Part shown: positions 41,295-42,537 of the stretch, one piece after another
Position numbering within the stretch: position 1 is the stretch's first letter
How the letters are laid out: each line of letters starts with the position of its first letter
Virus record (IMG/VR): IMGVR_UViG_3300008120_000101
Span: 1 to 42,537 of that record
Direction: 5' to 3' (one strand)
DNA length: 42,537 nt
Source: a virus
The notes under the pieces: generated by a model
Database searches by the model: none
What the model saw: the letters and a program-made list of their open reading frames with translations, nothing else
Told to the model about the DNA's origin: nothing
Made by a program: the position numbers and the translations under genes

Positions 41295-41327
41295 TATAAC
41301 TAAAATTTTTGCTGCAAAATTTTTTCC
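41287..41327. repeat. palindromic element, copy 2
   Basis: The element CTATATAGTA, then CTAAAATTTTTGCTGC and AAAATTTTTTCC shares its core, the TTTTGC-T-GCAAAA palindrome and the leading CTATATAGTA with copy 1. It overlaps the stop of the HNH gene and is followed at once by a sharp rise in GC content. Confidence 0.75.
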
Positions 41328-41473
41328 AGGTCTTGAGATCTCGGCCCCTGGTGATACAGTCTAACTATGGGGACTTTTTTGGCAAGCGGTTTGTAAGCTT
41401 GCTGTAAGCTTTGTGTGTTACAGCCCCCCATGCCCTCCTCCAACCACCGGGGCCCGAAAGCCCCTCCACCGCC
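41328..41473. other. GC-rich non-coding junction
   Basis: No gene seen. The composition changes abruptly from AT-rich to GC-rich near 41330. It holds an imperfect inverted repeat (CCAGG 41326-41330 with CCTGG 41347-41351), a doubled TGTAAGCTT-like motif (41390-41412) and a GC hairpin (GGGGC 41449-41453 with GCCCC 41460-41464) without a T-tail, which may weakly end transcription of the SprT gene. Confidence 0.5.
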
Positions 41474-42229
41474 TCAGGCCTTTGACCAATTGTTCTTGAC
41501 ATAGGTTTTGGCCAATGCTAGCGTCATGCCCAACACCGTAACTGCCCAGTTGACTACCGCCGAACTGCCTTCACCGTTGCTCTTGGCTAGGGCGATACGG
41601 GCACGGACTTGATCTGCTTTGCTAGCACCCAAGGGCAAGTTCCAAGGTGTAGCCTTAGGCAGCAGTGTTTCTACGGGCACTTCTTTAGTGCTCACAGCAG
41701 GCTTGACCACTGTGGTCGTACCAAGCACACTGTAGGAGCAAGCACGATCCAGTCTGCCCTTGCTGCGGTCCTTGAACAGATAGGCAGCGCCTTGTTGGAC
41801 ACGACGATGCTTGGTCTCGCTAAGGTTTACGGTGGCGCCAGTTGATGTGGTGTAGACGTAGGTCTTGCCCTTAGCGTAGGTCACTGCTTCGCTGTGGCAG
41901 CGCTCACCAGTACCGCCCAGTTCGATGCAGGTCCGCTTCCAAAAGAGGCCGTGAGCGAAGTCGCTGCCGTTAGCAAAGCAGATGACGTGTGCCAGTTCGT
42001 GCGGCACGGTATCGTTAAACAAGTGATCCCAAGACTGGTTCAGCATCATGTCCTTGTTGAAGCGCATGAAGTAGTTCCAACCCCGGCGACCTGCTTGACC
42101 TGCTGAGCGGCCACGGAGATCAAAGCGGATGTCGATTTGGGGGACCTTTTGGCCCGGGTGACGATGTTCGTATTCTGCGATCAGTTGGTTGATCTTGGCC
42201 TTGATCTGTTGGCAGCGTTCTTGGAACAT
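41474..42229 (-). CDS. SprT-like zinc metalloprotease
   Basis: A 251-residue protein. The SprT-like domain has HELAH (77-81) and a third zinc ligand His93 in FAHGLFWK, preceded by FNKDMMLN. SprT/Spartan-type proteases cut DNA-bound or damaged proteins. The C-terminal 60 residues (KADQVRARIALAKSNGEG, then VVNWAVTVLG) are a helical, possibly DNA-binding tail. AAGGAG lies 7 nt before the ATG and a consensus sigma70 promoter is upstream, so it is probably an early gene. The GC content is far above the rest of the window. Confidence 0.85.
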   Translation of the reverse strand: MFQERCQQIKAKINQLIAEYEHRHPGQKVPQIDIRFDLRGRSAGQAGRRGWNYFMRFNKDMMLNQSWDHLFNDTVPHELAHVICFANGSDFAHGLFWKRTCIELGGTGERCHSEAVTYAKGKTYVYTTSTGATVNLSETKHRRVQQGAAYLFKDRSKGRLDRACSYSVLGTTTVVKPAVSTKEVPVETLLPKATPWNLPLGASKADQVRARIALAKSNGEGSSAVVNWAVTVLGMTLALAKTYVKNNWSKA

Positions 42230-42260
42230 CTTTGAACTCCTTATTGCTTACTGTTCTTGC

Positions 42261-42289
42261 AGTATAGTCTCAAAGGATAGCCCTGTCAA
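42261..42289 (-). promoter_or_regulatory. consensus sigma70 promoter for the SprT gene
   Basis: On the minus strand: TTGACA (42289-42284), a 17 nt spacer, then TATACT (42266-42261). The -35 box is perfect and the spacing ideal. It gives a leader of about 25 nt with AAGGAG before the ATG at 42229. Confidence 0.85.
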
Positions 42290-42301
42290 GTGGTTGGTTA
42301 T

Positions 42302-42535
42302 TCAACCGCCACCGTGTACGGAGTGCAGAACGCCCTTGTTCACGGTCGGTGCCAGCGGATACACGCCATCCGCTAGGTTGAAGCCTGCCTGTTGTTCCAG
42401 GAAGTCTGCCAGCGTATTCTCCTTGCGGTAGTTGAACGCTTCGTAGGCAAACATCTGTGCTTCAAGCAGATCTTCCGCAGCTATCACAACCATACCAGAA
42501 GTGTAGTCCCACAGCACGTCATCGAATACATACAT
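42302..42535 (-). CDS. unknown small protein near the right edge
   Basis: A 77-residue protein starting at the ATG at 42535, two bases from the window edge. It is acidic, helical in the middle (AEDLLEAQMFAYEAFNYRKE), with a Gly-rich end. The GC-rich codon use matches the SprT-like gene downstream on the same strand. Upstream sequence is missing, so the start and operon are not settled. Family not recognised. Confidence 0.6.
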   Translation of the reverse strand: MYVFDDVLWDYTSGMVVIAAEDLLEAQMFAYEAFNYRKENTLADFLEQQAGFNLADGVYPLAPTVNKGVLHSVHGGG

Positions 42536-42537
42536 GT

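Noticed and set aside
41328-41473. RNA gene or riboswitch in the GC-rich junction
   Set aside because: Only short inverted repeats, no tRNA-like arms or known riboswitch core could be made out.

Overview
The window is a 42.5 kb piece of an AT-rich genome of a T4-like contractile-tailed phage (myovirus). The diagnosis rests on many T4-type proteins that can be read directly. Virion proteins are neck proteins gp13 and gp14, tail terminator gp15, sheath gp18, tube gp19, head completion protein gp4 and both terminase subunits (gp16, gp17). Replication and recombination proteins are dNMP kinase gp1, gp32, UvsX, UvsY, UvsW, primase gp61, helicase gp41 and a probable gp62. The host is probably a Gram-negative bacterium, because the phage carries ADP-heptose (LPS inner-core sugar) genes. 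The exact host cannot be told from the sequence. Portal, capsid, scaffold and DNA polymerase genes are not in the window. No tRNA gene, CRISPR array or integrase was seen.

Layout. 1-1656: the 3' end of a gene for an extraordinary Ser/Thr/Trp/Val repeat protein, open at the left edge. 1696-4660: a sugar and surface block (methyltransferase, capsule-type transferase, two small unknowns, GT-A glycosyltransferase). 4652-7669 (minus strand): Nudix hydrolase, gp15, gp14. 7699-9181: gp13 and gp1, then a degenerate HNH-like zinc protein on the minus strand. 9575-19175: sheath, tube, tube-like baseplate protein, head completion protein, small terminase, two head-associated proteins and large terminase. 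19178-22084: a glycosyltransferase and a large acidic probable virion protein. 22210-30146: gp32, uvsX, uvsY, uvsW, gp62-like and small conserved genes. 30143-32861: DUF2452, cupin and the ADP-heptose genes. 32854-37048: a miniature DnaE-like protein, a virion-type protein, primase and helicase. 37045-41294: AlgH-like protein, deoxynucleotidase, glycosyltransferase, a putatively packaged protein, a GNAT-like protein and an HNH nuclease. 41330-42537: a GC-rich end with a SprT-like protease under a textbook sigma70 promoter.

Expression signals are legible. Late-type (A/C/G/T)TAAATA motifs precede most virion genes. At several genes they sit only 5-8 nt from a start codon that has no Shine-Dalgarno sequence, which suggests leaderless or nearly leaderless late mRNAs. 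Strong hairpin-plus-T terminators follow gp19, the gene before gp17, and the gene before gp32, and one lies downstream of gp1.

The most unusual content is: a 192-residue DnaE-like protein that keeps all palm aspartates; a compact phage ADP-heptose pathway with kinase and adenylyltransferase as separate overlapping genes; two proteins with T4 internal-protein-like N termini behind late promoters; a 2.3 kb cassette bracketed by a duplicated palindromic element; and small decoration modules shared by sheath, neck and tail-terminator proteins.
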